From: Mycobacterium szulgai
GTDB taxonomy: Bacteria; Actinomycetota; Actinomycetes; Mycobacteriales; Mycobacteriaceae
Length of the DNA stretch: 64,000 bases
Direction: 5' to 3'
NCBI RefSeq assembly: GCF_002116635.1
Contig: NZ_LQPW01000171.1
Location: forward strand, 39,007 to 103,006
Position 1 is the stretch's first letter; each line of letters opens with the position of its first letter. The position numbers and the translations under genes are program-made. The notes below the pieces were generated by a model. The model worked only from the letters and a program-made list of their open reading frames with translations. It did no database searches and was not told the origin of the DNA. Shown piece by piece: positions 24,132 to 32,157 of the stretch.

Positions 24132-25555
24132 CGCGGCCGCCCCGGCCGGCGCACACCGGTCGCCGCGACCAGCACGCCAACGACAACGAGCACCGCCACA
24201 ACGGTTCCCATCACGATGGCCGCGCCGTACTTGGGCTTGAGGTCGGGGGGGCGAGGTGGCGGCGGCACGGCCAATTGAGCCGCCTGAACCGTCGCGGCGG
24301 GCCGGCCCTCAATCGGCATCTCATACGTCAGAGCCGCTACCGGGTCGATCATTCCGCGCCCGACCACGTTGTCCACCCCGCGCGCCGGCGCGTGGGCGGT
24401 GGTGATGATGCGGGTAATGACCTGGTGGGCCGTCAGCGTCGGGAAGCGCGACCGCAGCAGGGCGGCCAGGCCCGACACGTAGGCCGCTGCGAACGAGGTC
24501 CCGGCGATGGGCACCAGCGGCCCTTCGCTGCCGGGTACTCCGTTGATGACGGTCTCCCCGGCAGAGCTCAGCGACACGATGCCCGAGCCCGGTGCCGCCA
24601 CGTCTACCCAGGGACCCGACATCGAGTTCTGCGCCCGCACTCCGTCCGGCGATACGAATCCCACCGAGAGTACCTGGTCGTCGAACCACGACGGCGTCGA
24701 AATCGACGTCACACCACCCCAATTGCGGGGGTCCTCGGGATGGGCGGGATCGACATCCGGGTTGGCGCGGCAGTTGTTCTGTTGACCGGCCCCGGCGTCG
24801 ACGCCGTTGATGTTGCCCGCCGCGGCGACCACGACCGCGTCCTTGACGTCGACGGCGTATTTCAGCGCCCCGCCCAAAGTTGCCTGATCGATCGGGGTGG
24901 TGGCTTTCACGCAGGACACCACGGACACGTTGATCACCCGCGCACCGAGGTTGGCGGCGTGCACGATCGCGCGCGCCAGCGTGCGGATGTCGCCGGCGGT
25001 GCGCGACGCGGTGGGATCGTCAGGGTTGGCCGAGCCGGTTTCGGGAATGTAGGCGGCCGAGGTCTGCCGGATCGCCAGAATCTGTGCGTTGGGTGCCACA
25101 CCGACCAGTCCGTCGGTGGAAGCCGGTGCGGCGCCGATGATTCCGGCCACGATGGTGCCGTGCCCGTCGCAGTCGTCGAAGCCGTTGCCGGCTGGGTCGA
25201 CGTAGTCGCCGCCGGGGATCATGCCCGGCAGCCGGGGCTGCGGCCGCACGCCGGTATCGATGACGGCCACCACCACGCCGGCTCCGGTGGAGAACGTGTG
25301 CGCCTTATCCAGCTGCAGCGACACCGACGGCGGCGGTGGCTTGGACAGATCGGAATTGGGTAGCACGCCGCCGACGACGCAGGCGCCGTTCTTGCGCATG
25401 GACACGTCGGGGCTGGGCGGACCGTCCGGCGGGGCGGCACCGATATCGGGATTCGGTGGGTTCACCGCGACGGCGACGCCGGCCGGCGTCACCGCAACGA
25501 GAGCCGCGACGGTGACCAGCAGTGCCAGCCCGCGCGCCAACGTGAGAGTTCTCAT
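24128..25555 (-). CDS. mycP: mycosin, subtilisin-like ESX serine protease MycP
   Basis: 475 residues: signal peptide (LARGLALLVTVAALVAVTPAGVAVA), catalytic D100 in VVAVIDTGV, H132 in CDGHGTIVAG, oxyanion N248 in AAAGNINGVD, and S354 in GTSFAAAYVSG. A proline-rich stretch and C-terminal membrane helix (AAIVMGTVVAVLVVVGVLVA) anchor it in the membrane with the protease outside. Mycosins stabilise the ESX complex and some cleave substrates. Four bases separate it from eccD; all catalytic residues are intact. Confidence 0.95.
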   Translation of the reverse strand: MRTLTLARGLALLVTVAALVAVTPAGVAVAVNPPNPDIGAAPPDGPPSPDVSMRKNGACVVGGVLPNSDLSKPPPPSVSLQLDKAHTFSTGAGVVVAVIDTGVRPQPRLPGMIPGGDYVDPAGNGFDDCDGHGTIVAGIIGAAPASTDGLVGVAPNAQILAIRQTSAAYIPETGSANPDDPTASRTAGDIRTLARAIVHAANLGARVINVSVVSCVKATTPIDQATLGGALKYAVDVKDAVVVAAAGNINGVDAGAGQQNNCRANPDVDPAHPEDPRNWGGVTSISTPSWFDDQVLSVGFVSPDGVRAQNSMSGPWVDVAAPGSGIVSLSSAGETVINGVPGSEGPLVPIAGTSFAAAYVSGLAALLRSRFPTLTAHQVITRIITTAHAPARGVDNVVGRGMIDPVAALTYEMPIEGRPAATVQAAQLAVPPPPRPPDLKPKYGAAIVMGTVVAVLVVVGVLVAATGVRRPGRPR

Positions 25556-25559
25556 TGCG

Positions 25560-27119
25560 TCAGAACAGATTACGCAGGGCTGCGAAGGTGCCGGTTATCC
25601 AGACCACCAACGGCGGCCCGGCCAAAATGAGGAGGAATTCCAGGTTTTCGGTGCGGCGCGCGGTCAACTCGGAGACCTTGGCTCCGGGCAGCCGCAACGC
25701 CGCCAGCGCCGCCAGCAGGACGGCGAGGGCGGTCCCAGCCACGACGCTGAGCTGGGCCACCGGATTGGGTGTCCCCAGCACCACCGTGATGGCCAGCCCG
25801 GCGGCAACGGCAAACGCGCCAAGGAAAAACGTGACCGCCTGCAGACGGTCGGTCAACGAGCGGCCACGCAGCCCCAGCACCAGCGTGGTGATGATCGCCA
25901 GGGCGACTTCGCCGTAGAAGTAGTGGGTTTGCGGGTGCACGGCGGCCACCGCCCCGACGGCGGTGGTGATCACCGCCGCAATGAACAGGCCCGTCAGGTA
26001 TTTGTTGGAAGCCCTTGAGCGCCGCTCCAATTGGGCGTCTTCGCTTTCGGCCAGCGCCACCGATCGGACCCCGCTGGGGTCATCGAACACCTCGACCACC
26101 AGCGCCGCTTCCTCGAGTTCGCTGCGGTCGATGTCCTCCCCCGGCGGCGGCAAGCTCGGAGGCCGCACCCGCGCCAAACCCAATGCCAGCGCCTGAGCGC
26201 AGCTGATCAGAACCGCACCGACGAGCACGGCTACCGCCGCGATCTGGCGTCCGTCGAAGCCGGTGTAAACGCGGACCGCGGCGGCGATGGCGCCGGCAAC
26301 GGACAGGGTGATCACCGCGGTATGGGCGGTGACGCCAAGCCCGGTCAACCACAACACAATCAGCGATACACCACCGACGGTGAAGATGCCGGCGCAAATG
26401 TTGGCTGCCGTCCAGTGCCCGGCGACACCGTCATAGGCGGGCACGGCCACCCAACCCGCGGCCAGCGCCAGCGGCAGCGCGGCCAGCCCCAGCATGTAGC
26501 TGATCTGGGACGCCCCACGTCGTGCGGCGATGACCGCGCCCGTCACCGTGATCAAAGTCAGCGCCGCGCTCGGCGGCAGCCACCACACGATGCTCGAATT
26601 CGCCCACCACGCCCCGATGCTAAGCACCGCCAGCAGCACCGAGCCGGCGATCAACGCAACCAGGCCCAGTGTCCGTGCGGTGGCGGCGCTGAACGACGCG
26701 AACTTGGCCGCGTTGAATTCGGCCATGGCATCGGCCGAGTCCTCGATGATCGGCCGGAATACCTCGTTGGAGTGCACCTCCCGCAGGATCAGCCGGGCAC
26801 CGTCGAGCACACCGGCGTCGGCCAGCGTCGTCGTGCGCGGAAACGCCGTCGCGCCCTCTGCGGCCAGCGAGTAGACCGCCGCGCGATCGAAATCGATTGT
26901 CAGGCCTTCATTGCGGAGTGTCTCCACCAGGAATGGCACCAGCCCTTCCATCACTACCGACAACGGCGCGTGCGCCGACACCGATGTGTCGACGAAGTAG
27001 TTCCCGACATGGATGCACAGCCGCAGCTGCTCGGGCACCGCGGCCACCGGCCCGTTCCCAGAGCCGCGGTCTGGGGCCGGCTCGGCCGGCAGCGGGGCGG
27101 CGGGCAATACGACTGACAT
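25560..27119 (-). CDS. eccD: type VII secretion membrane protein EccD
   Basis: 519 residues. The N-terminal ubiquitin-like domain spans about 25-115 (EQLRLCIHVGNYFVDTSVSAHAPLSVVMEGL; DGARLILREV). About eleven hydrophobic helices follow (TARTLGLVALIAGSVLLAVLS through FAVAAGLAITVVLG), as expected for the pore-lining EccD dimer. The C-terminus is typical (LEFLLILAGPPLVVWITGTF). It is co-directional with the espI-like gene, 23 bp upstream, and with mycP downstream. Confidence 0.93.
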   Translation of the reverse strand: MSVVLPAAPLPAEPAPDRGSGNGPVAAVPEQLRLCIHVGNYFVDTSVSAHAPLSVVMEGLVPFLVETLRNEGLTIDFDRAAVYSLAAEGATAFPRTTTLADAGVLDGARLILREVHSNEVFRPIIEDSADAMAEFNAAKFASFSAATARTLGLVALIAGSVLLAVLSIGAWWANSSIVWWLPPSAALTLITVTGAVIAARRGASQISYMLGLAALPLALAAGWVAVPAYDGVAGHWTAANICAGIFTVGGVSLIVLWLTGLGVTAHTAVITLSVAGAIAAAVRVYTGFDGRQIAAVAVLVGAVLISCAQALALGLARVRPPSLPPPGEDIDRSELEEAALVVEVFDDPSGVRSVALAESEDAQLERRSRASNKYLTGLFIAAVITTAVGAVAAVHPQTHYFYGEVALAIITTLVLGLRGRSLTDRLQAVTFFLGAFAVAAGLAITVVLGTPNPVAQLSVVAGTALAVLLAALAALRLPGAKVSELTARRTENLEFLLILAGPPLVVWITGTFAALRNLF

Positions 27120-27142
27120 CGGTTGTCCCTCTTCCGATTAGC

Positions 27143-28504
27143 TCAAGCTGGTACCGAGACGGGCGGTTGCGGGACGGTGAAGTCGTCGGCCAGCATGGCC
27201 GCAAGTTCTTCGAAGGCCCGCAGTGTCTTCTTGCGCAGTTTGGCCAGGTCCACGGCCAGACCCTCGTCGAGGTGCTTGTCGAACGGAATGCGGTGAATCT
27301 TGAGTTGCTGTCGCCGCAGCACGGTCAACAGCGAATTCATGTTGACCCGCGTATTGGCGGTGGACTCGTTGACCACCAGCACCGTGCGGGCCAGCAGGCC
27401 CTCGAAGCCATGGAAGCGCAGCCAGTCGATGGCGTTGCCGGCGGCCACCGCCCCCTGTGGCGATGCCTGGACCAGCAGCGCCACCGCATCCGACTTAGAC
27501 AGCACCTCGCGCACCAACGGCGAGTGCAAGTTGGTGTCCCCGTCCCACAGCAGCAAACTGTAGTAATGCGAGGCGATTTCGTGGACGTCGCGGATGTCCT
27601 CGGGTTCGAGTACCCGGTCGTCGTCGGCGCGCCAGCCGTTGGCCAGTACTTGCAGGTCGGTGTCGGTGGTCGACAGGAACCGCATGACGAAGTCGCGCTG
27701 GGTGAGATCTTCTTCCTGGATCAGATCGACCATCGACAGGTTCTCGGGGTGCGGCGCGGTGCGCATCGGCAGATCCCCGGAGGACGGGTCGGCGTCGACG
27801 GCCATGACCCCGTCGCCGCGGACTGAGGCGAACACCTGCCCCAGCGCCGAGGTCACCGTGGTCTTGCCGGCGCCGCCCTTAAGGGTCAGGACCGCAATGG
27901 AATACATCTTCTGCTTGCTGGCCCGGATGCGGCGCAGCACGTCGCGGTGCGCCTGTTCCTTAGCGCTCGGCGGCAGCGTCAAGCCCAGGTTGTTGAGCGC
28001 TCCGCGTACGCCGGTGTTGGCCCGCGGGGAACGCTCTTCGGTGGCAACTTGGATGAGTTCCTGACGAATACCTGTGGCAGCGGCCTGAATTGGGGCCGCC
28101 GGACGGCGGTATTGATCGTTGTCGGGCGCGGCATCGGGCCGGGGCCCGGGCGCGGGGACCTGCATGCGGGTGTCGACGGCCGCGTTCCTTGGGGGTGCGG
28201 GGTGCTGCGCGATCGGGCCGGACGGCGGACCCCACTGCGACGGCTGGTGTTGCGGATTGCCCCACAAGGCACCGGGAGGCGGCGGCGGAATTCGCTGGGC
28301 CACCGTCTCGCGCTGCCCGGGCGGCGGAGCCGCCGCGGTCAGCGGCCCCGGCGGCGGGCCCGGCAGCGGTGATGGTGGCTGCACCGGCTGATCGACCGGG
28401 ACCAGCGACGGCGGTGGCGCACTGTCTTGGCCGTCCTGCACCTGGGACTCATCTGGTCTGGCCAGCTGATGTCGTCCATTCGCAATCTCGAGATCGTCAC
28501 TCAC
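27143..28504 (-). CDS. EspI-like proline-rich ParA/MinD-type ATPase
   Basis: 453 residues. The first 130 residues are extremely proline rich (PPSLVPVDQPVQPPSPLPGP; PPPPPGALWGNP). From about 195 the protein is a ParA/MinD-type ATPase with deviant Walker A VLTLKGGAGKTTVTSALGQ at about 213, a Walker B-like LLLWDGDTNLH, and switch region DADPSSGDLP. This architecture is that of EspI (Rv3876) and Rv3888c. In ESX-1 EspI couples ATP status to secretion. The C-terminal residues are typical (AMLADDFTVP). It is transcribed with espG and eccD. Confidence 0.88.
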   Translation of the reverse strand: MSDDLEIANGRHQLARPDESQVQDGQDSAPPPSLVPVDQPVQPPSPLPGPPPGPLTAAAPPPGQRETVAQRIPPPPPGALWGNPQHQPSQWGPPSGPIAQHPAPPRNAAVDTRMQVPAPGPRPDAAPDNDQYRRPAAPIQAAATGIRQELIQVATEERSPRANTGVRGALNNLGLTLPPSAKEQAHRDVLRRIRASKQKMYSIAVLTLKGGAGKTTVTSALGQVFASVRGDGVMAVDADPSSGDLPMRTAPHPENLSMVDLIQEEDLTQRDFVMRFLSTTDTDLQVLANGWRADDDRVLEPEDIRDVHEIASHYYSLLLWDGDTNLHSPLVREVLSKSDAVALLVQASPQGAVAAGNAIDWLRFHGFEGLLARTVLVVNESTANTRVNMNSLLTVLRRQQLKIHRIPFDKHLDEGLAVDLAKLRKKTLRAFEELAAMLADDFTVPQPPVSVPA

Positions 28505-28546
28505 CAGGACTTATCCTCCTTGTTAGCTGCGCGAGCATACCCCTCA

Positions 28547-29395
28547 TCAGTTCGACCTCGAAGTCGCAGCGAACCAATTCTTAGCCGGAGTCAATTCAAC
28601 TAAATCGGCCATCGCGGCACGAAACCGCGCGTACGTGCCGGGCCCGAATGTCACATAGAACTGACTGCCTTGACGCCGTACCGCCGATACGACCCTGCCC
28701 GCAGCCGTGTCGGCCACACCGACACCGGCCGGCGCCTGGAACGAGGTGATCCCCCGGTCTTGCCGGATGACGAGTTCGGCGCGCTGGCCCGAATACGTCG
28801 ACATGTCATTGAGGATCTTTGCCGACGCCGCATCCACCCCGTGGTCGCGCAGCCACCGCAGGTTTTTGCCGGGCTCCCCCGCAGCCAGTTCTTTCACCTC
28901 CGCCCAGGGCAACGTCACCGATTCCATGTCCGCGGGCGGCGGGGCGAGCTCCTCCTGGCTGACCCGCATCGCCGCCCATAGTGGCGCGCACAGCACGTCG
29001 TCTACCGACTGTCCGTGCGACCACACGCCCTGGATGACCACTTCGTCGTTGCGCCGCAACGCCAGGACGTTGTCTTCTCCGCTGCGGGCCAGGACCGCCC
29101 GGCGCATCCGTTCGCCGTCCACCGCCCGCAACGACACGTCGATGTCGGGCCGTTCGAGCACCCGCAGCCACCTCAGTAGCGAGGGCTCCACCGCGCCGTC
29201 GATGGACAACAGTCCGCTGCCGACTAGCACCGGGACCGTTTGGTCATCGACCACGGCCTGATCGGCGGCGTAGTAGACGTTGTCGAGCAGGGCCAGCACC
29301 GCTGGCAGGCTTTCGATGCCCAGCAGCCGTTTGAGGAACAACGCCCCGTCGACGCTGAGGTGCGCCGCCGCCAGCAGCTGCGATCGCTTTGCCAT
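28547..29395 (-). CDS. espG: EspG-family PE/PPE chaperone
   Basis: 282 residues. SVDGALFLKRLLGIESLPAVLAL near the start and VNWFAATSR-type end with the motif TYSGQRAELVIRQ, GVGVADTAAGRVVS and QFYVTFGPGTYARFRAAMADLV are characteristic of the EspG fold. EspG binds the tip of PE-PPE dimers and keeps them soluble until EccC takes them. A dedicated PE/PPE pair is encoded three genes upstream. Specificity cannot be inferred from sequence. Confidence 0.88.
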   Translation of the reverse strand: MAKRSQLLAAAHLSVDGALFLKRLLGIESLPAVLALLDNVYYAADQAVVDDQTVPVLVGSGLLSIDGAVEPSLLRWLRVLERPDIDVSLRAVDGERMRRAVLARSGEDNVLALRRNDEVVIQGVWSHGQSVDDVLCAPLWAAMRVSQEELAPPPADMESVTLPWAEVKELAAGEPGKNLRWLRDHGVDAASAKILNDMSTYSGQRAELVIRQDRGITSFQAPAGVGVADTAAGRVVSAVRRQGSQFYVTFGPGTYARFRAAMADLVELTPAKNWFAATSRSN

Positions 29396-29458
29396 GCGTT
29401 GGGATCCTACCGTCGGGTCCGCGTCCAGATGGCCTGCGCGACTTGGCTTTTGGACAGC

Positions 29459-29752
29459 TTAGGCTCCGGAGAAGTTCCCGCAGGCCTGGATTTCGGTGCT
29501 CTGCATGTCCATGGTGCCCGTGGTGAGAGCGTGGATGACGCGTTGCGTGGCGTGCTCGAGGTTCTCGTTGACCCGGAGAAACGCGTTGTATGCGTCGTCG
29601 AATGAACCCTGCGTGGTACCCGTCCAGCTTGCGGCCAGCGCCTGGCGGTGCCCTATGCCGGCCATCTTCAGTGCGATAGCGGTGGCGTGGATCTGGCTCA
29701 TCTCGCCAATGCACGCGTGCATCGCGGGGTAGTTGTACAGAACATCGGCCAT
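29459..29752 (-). CDS. WXG100 protein, EsxH-like member of Esx pair
   Basis: 97 residues. It begins MADVLYNYPAMHACIGEM, which matches the YNYPAM start of EsxH/EsxR-type proteins, and has the WXG turn SWTGTTQGSFDDAYNAF. There is no similarity to the expected M. tuberculosis EsxC start. Two antiparallel helices would pair with the partner encoded 30 bp upstream to give the secreted heterodimer. No clear YxxxD/E tail is visible in this member. Confidence 0.88.
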   Translation of the reverse strand: MADVLYNYPAMHACIGEMSQIHATAIALKMAGIGHRQALAASWTGTTQGSFDDAYNAFLRVNENLEHATQRVIHALTTGTMDMQSTEIQACGNFSGA

Positions 29753-29782
29753 GATGTGTTGCTCCTTCAGACTTGGGGGTGA

Positions 29783-30097
29783 TTACGAGTAGATCGAGCC
29801 GCCGGCGTGCAGCACCGCGGAGGCGTTGGTCGCTTCCTGGCCGTCAAACTGGCTGTGCGTGGTGGTCAGACCGGTGGTGATGCTGTCGAGGACCTGGTTG
29901 TTCTGGTTTGCCGTCGAGTACAAGTCGGCGAGCACCGATTGCGCGACGCTGCCCATCTGCCCGCGGTTGGCTTGCTCGAAGTTGCCGGCCGCGGTCAGCA
30001 GGTGCTGGTTGTTGGTGCGGGTCTCCTCGACGAGGCTCATGAGCCCTTTCGTCTGAGCGAGGTAATTGGCGGTATCCACCGACAAGGGGGCTGACAT
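29783..30097 (-). CDS. WXG100-superfamily partner Esx protein
   Basis: 104 residues from ATG 30097, with GGAG at six bases spacing; upstream ATG 30103 and TTG 30109 are less well placed. Helical throughout (LSVDTANYLAQTKGLMSLVEET; QMGSVAQSVLADLYSTANQN), with no tryptophan at the turn, like the WXG-less partner of several Esx pairs (compare EsxG). The expected partner is the EsxH-like protein directly downstream. The gap to the PPE gene is 111 bp. Confidence 0.85.
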   Translation of the reverse strand: MSAPLSVDTANYLAQTKGLMSLVEETRTNNQHLLTAAGNFEQANRGQMGSVAQSVLADLYSTANQNNQVLDSITTGLTTTHSQFDGQEATNASAVLHAGGSIYS

Positions 30098-30208
30098 CAG
30101 CATCTCCAATCTTGTGATTCCAGGGGTGTATCGCCATTCCTGCTATCTCCGTGCCAACTGGCATGGCGCACTCCGAATAGCGTTGAGTGCAAGCGTGTGA
30201 TCATCGGG

Positions 30209-31537
30209 TCATACCGCCTCTTGCCGTTGTTCGACCAGTTCGCCGGCCGAAACGGTTTGCAGTTCAATAGGTTCGGTGCCCCACACCGGAACGAGTTCGG
30301 GCGTCGGCCGGGTCGCCTTCGCCTCCTCCTCGTCGTCGCCCCGGTTGTGCAGAGCGTGCAGCGGGGCGATGCCGGAAGTCAGCGGCCGGCCGGTCATCGG
30401 CGGTTCGCCCACCGCCGACGCCGGCAACGCGCTGTCCCAGCCGCTGGGGAAGCGGAAGCCGGTCGAGGCGGCCGAGAGACCGCCGAGGCTGGGGACCCGC
30501 ACCGCGGCCGTCATCGCCGGGACGCCGATGTTGCTGCCGGCCAGCCGGTCCAGTGTCGGCGACGACGGCTGGGTGTCGAAGAAGCCGGGAGAATCGACGC
30601 GATGCTCCGGGTTCACCTGCGACATCAGGTTGCCGATTTGGGAGCCGAACTGCTGGACCTGTTGCAGGGGCTGCGTGACCAGTTGCATCGCCTGTTGGGG
30701 AATCTGCGCCGCCTGCGACACCCCCTGGGCAAGCTGCTGTGGCACCTGCTGCATCAGCTGATTGCCCATTTTGTCGGCCATGTTCTGCTGCCGGGATTGG
30801 GCGTCGCGGTAGCGGTCCAGGGCGTCGCGGGGATCGGCTTGCTGCGCGGCGCCTCTGGCCCATTGGGCTGCCGCGGTGCCTACCGATGCGCCTTGGCCGA
30901 ACGTCTGGGCCATCAACTGCGCGGTCGACTCGGCCTTGGCCGCTGCCAGCATTAGGGTGTCCCCCGCGCGCTCGGCCGCGACGACGGCTTGTTCGATCAC
31001 CGGCGGGAGGACGGGCATTCCCACCACGATCGGAACCGCCGGCACGAAGGCCTCGAATGTGGTGTTAGCCATGCTGGCCGCCAGGTAGGTCTCCTGCACG
31101 GTGATGTCCTGAATGGTCATCTCGACGTACTGACCCTCCCGGACACCGATCGGAATCGTGTTGATGCCAAGGAAATTGGTGGCGTGCAAGATCGCGGTGG
31201 TGACCCGGTTGTCGACGATCTCAACCATTTGGGCCATGGTGGCGTAGGCCGTGGCGAAAGCAGCTGCCTGATCGGCAGTTCGGGCGGCGGATGCAACCAG
31301 CTGCACCTGCACCACGCGCAGCCAGACGACATAGCGCGTCACCGCCGAAAGCACCGCCAGCGCCGTCGGCGACTGCCAGGCGTTCATCAGCCAGGCCAGG
31401 TGTGCCTCGAGTCGGTCGGCGGCCGCTTCGTAGGCCGCCGCAGCGGCGGTGAACGACGCAGAAGCGTCCAGCATGGGGCCGGCGCCGGCGCCCGACATCA
31501 GTCGGCCGGTGATTACCTCAGGCGGAGCGGCGACCAT
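30209..31537 (-). CDS. PPE-family protein of the ESX locus
   Basis: 442 residues. The PPE domain covers about 1-180: MVAAPPEVITGRLMSGAGAG (the PPE motif with valine after), ASASFTAAAAAYEAAADRLEAHLAWLMNAWQSPTA including the WxxxxA turn, and VWLRVVQVQLVASAARTADQAAAF. The remainder is glutamine rich (QQVPQQLAQGVSQAAQIPQQ) and ends in an acidic segment GDDEEEAKATRPTPELVPVWG, as in ESX-locus PPE proteins such as PPE68. The PE gene is eight bases upstream. The pair is presumably recognised by the local EspG. Confidence 0.92.
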   Translation of the reverse strand: MVAAPPEVITGRLMSGAGAGPMLDASASFTAAAAAYEAAADRLEAHLAWLMNAWQSPTALAVLSAVTRYVVWLRVVQVQLVASAARTADQAAAFATAYATMAQMVEIVDNRVTTAILHATNFLGINTIPIGVREGQYVEMTIQDITVQETYLAASMANTTFEAFVPAVPIVVGMPVLPPVIEQAVVAAERAGDTLMLAAAKAESTAQLMAQTFGQGASVGTAAAQWARGAAQQADPRDALDRYRDAQSRQQNMADKMGNQLMQQVPQQLAQGVSQAAQIPQQAMQLVTQPLQQVQQFGSQIGNLMSQVNPEHRVDSPGFFDTQPSSPTLDRLAGSNIGVPAMTAAVRVPSLGGLSAASTGFRFPSGWDSALPASAVGEPPMTGRPLTSGIAPLHALHNRGDDEEEAKATRPTPELVPVWGTEPIELQTVSAGELVEQRQEAV

Positions 31538-31545
31538 CAGCGGGT

Positions 31546-31842
31546 CTAAGCCAGCATTGCGGCATTGCCGTCATCGACCACTTCGTAGCCGAGGCCGGTA
31601 ATCCCCAAGGTGCCCGCATAGTGCCCGAGCAGGAAAGTGCCTTGTGCGGCGGTGGCAAGAAACTCCGCGGTGTGCACGCTGGTGTTCACCGACGCCAGTG
31701 CTGACGCCTCGTCGGCCCCTGCGGGCACCGGAGCGATGCCGGCCGGTGCAGCACCAGCAACCACCGATGCCGTGGTGGCAGCGTTGCTGACCACGTCTAC
31801 GACCCCAGCCAGCAAAGCCTCTGTCTCAACTTGAGTAATCAC
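31546..31842 (-). CDS. PE-family protein with YxxxD secretion motif
   Basis: 98 residues from GTG 31842 (VITQVETEALLAGVVDVVSN), preceded by GAGGGGG. The PE residues proper are replaced, but the pattern of an N-terminal helix, AAPAGIAPVPAGADEASALAS turn, and second helix TAEFLATAAQGTFLLGHYAG is that of the PE domain. The tail GLGYEVVDDG contains Y-x3-D, the general type VII export signal. An in-frame TTG two codons upstream is less likely as start. No PGRS or MPTR extension. Confidence 0.8.
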   Translation of the reverse strand: MITQVETEALLAGVVDVVSNAATTASVVAGAAPAGIAPVPAGADEASALASVNTSVHTAEFLATAAQGTFLLGHYAGTLGITGLGYEVVDDGNAAMLA

Positions 31843-31900
31843 CAGCAAACCCCCTCGCCCCTCAGCGCATCGACTGTTATTACACAGCTTAGCGGCGATT

Positions 31901-31918
31901 TTTACCCCTGGTGGTAAA
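31901..31918. promoter_or_regulatory. inverted repeat TTTACC-N6-GGTAAA upstream of PE gene
   Basis: The six-base arms lie 59 bp before the PE start. On the minus strand GTAATAAC follows at about 31877-31884 as a potential -10 element. This is the probable promoter/operator region of the second ESX transcript. Confidence 0.5.
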
Positions 31919-32005
31919 TATTGCCTTCTTGATGCTGGCAGCCGCAACTCACCTCGCTGCGCAGCGCTGTTGCTCTGCGGTTGAGCGGTAACCCACTCAA
32001 ATCAA

Positions 32006-32075
32006 TTAGCTAACATATGTTGAATAACTTAGCTAACGCGTGTTGAATAGCGTCGGCTGACGCATGTTGAATAAC
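32006..32075. repeat. three near-identical 23-bp direct repeats upstream of PE/PPE operon
   Basis: Units at 32006-32028, 32029-32051 and 32053-32075. Each has a GCTAAC/GCTGAC left part, a three-base variable centre, and the invariant TGTTGAATA, ending AAC or AGC. The first has a perfect AACATATGTT palindrome at its centre; the other two are degenerate there. They lie between eccC and the PE gene, about 160-230 bp upstream of the PE start. Spacing of about two helical turns suggests cooperative binding by a regulator. The window contains no other copies that I noticed. Confidence 0.7.
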
Positions 32076-32157
32076 CGCCGCGCGCCACGAACGCGAGCCT
32101 GTACTTAGCGCGCAAAAGTGCGAGTGGGCGGCACGGTAACGACAGCCTCGCGGAATC

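Larger units (their letters stand above)
31843..32157. other. 315-bp intergenic region between PE and eccC
   Basis: The only large gap in the ESX core. It holds the inverted repeat and the 23-bp direct repeats listed separately, and is more AT-rich than its flanks. No open reading frame with convincing start was seen. Confidence 0.6.

Noticed and set aside
30197..30955. 252-codon open frame on the plus strand
   Set aside because: Antisense of the PPE gene with no family resemblance or plausible start site.
32006..32075. IdeR or Zur box in the 23-bp repeats
   Set aside because: GCTAAC resembles part of an IdeR half-site, but the required 19-bp symmetry is missing and the invariant TGTTGAATA part is unrelated.
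32006..32075. CRISPR array
   Set aside because: Only three units, adjacent without spacers, and no cas genes in the window.
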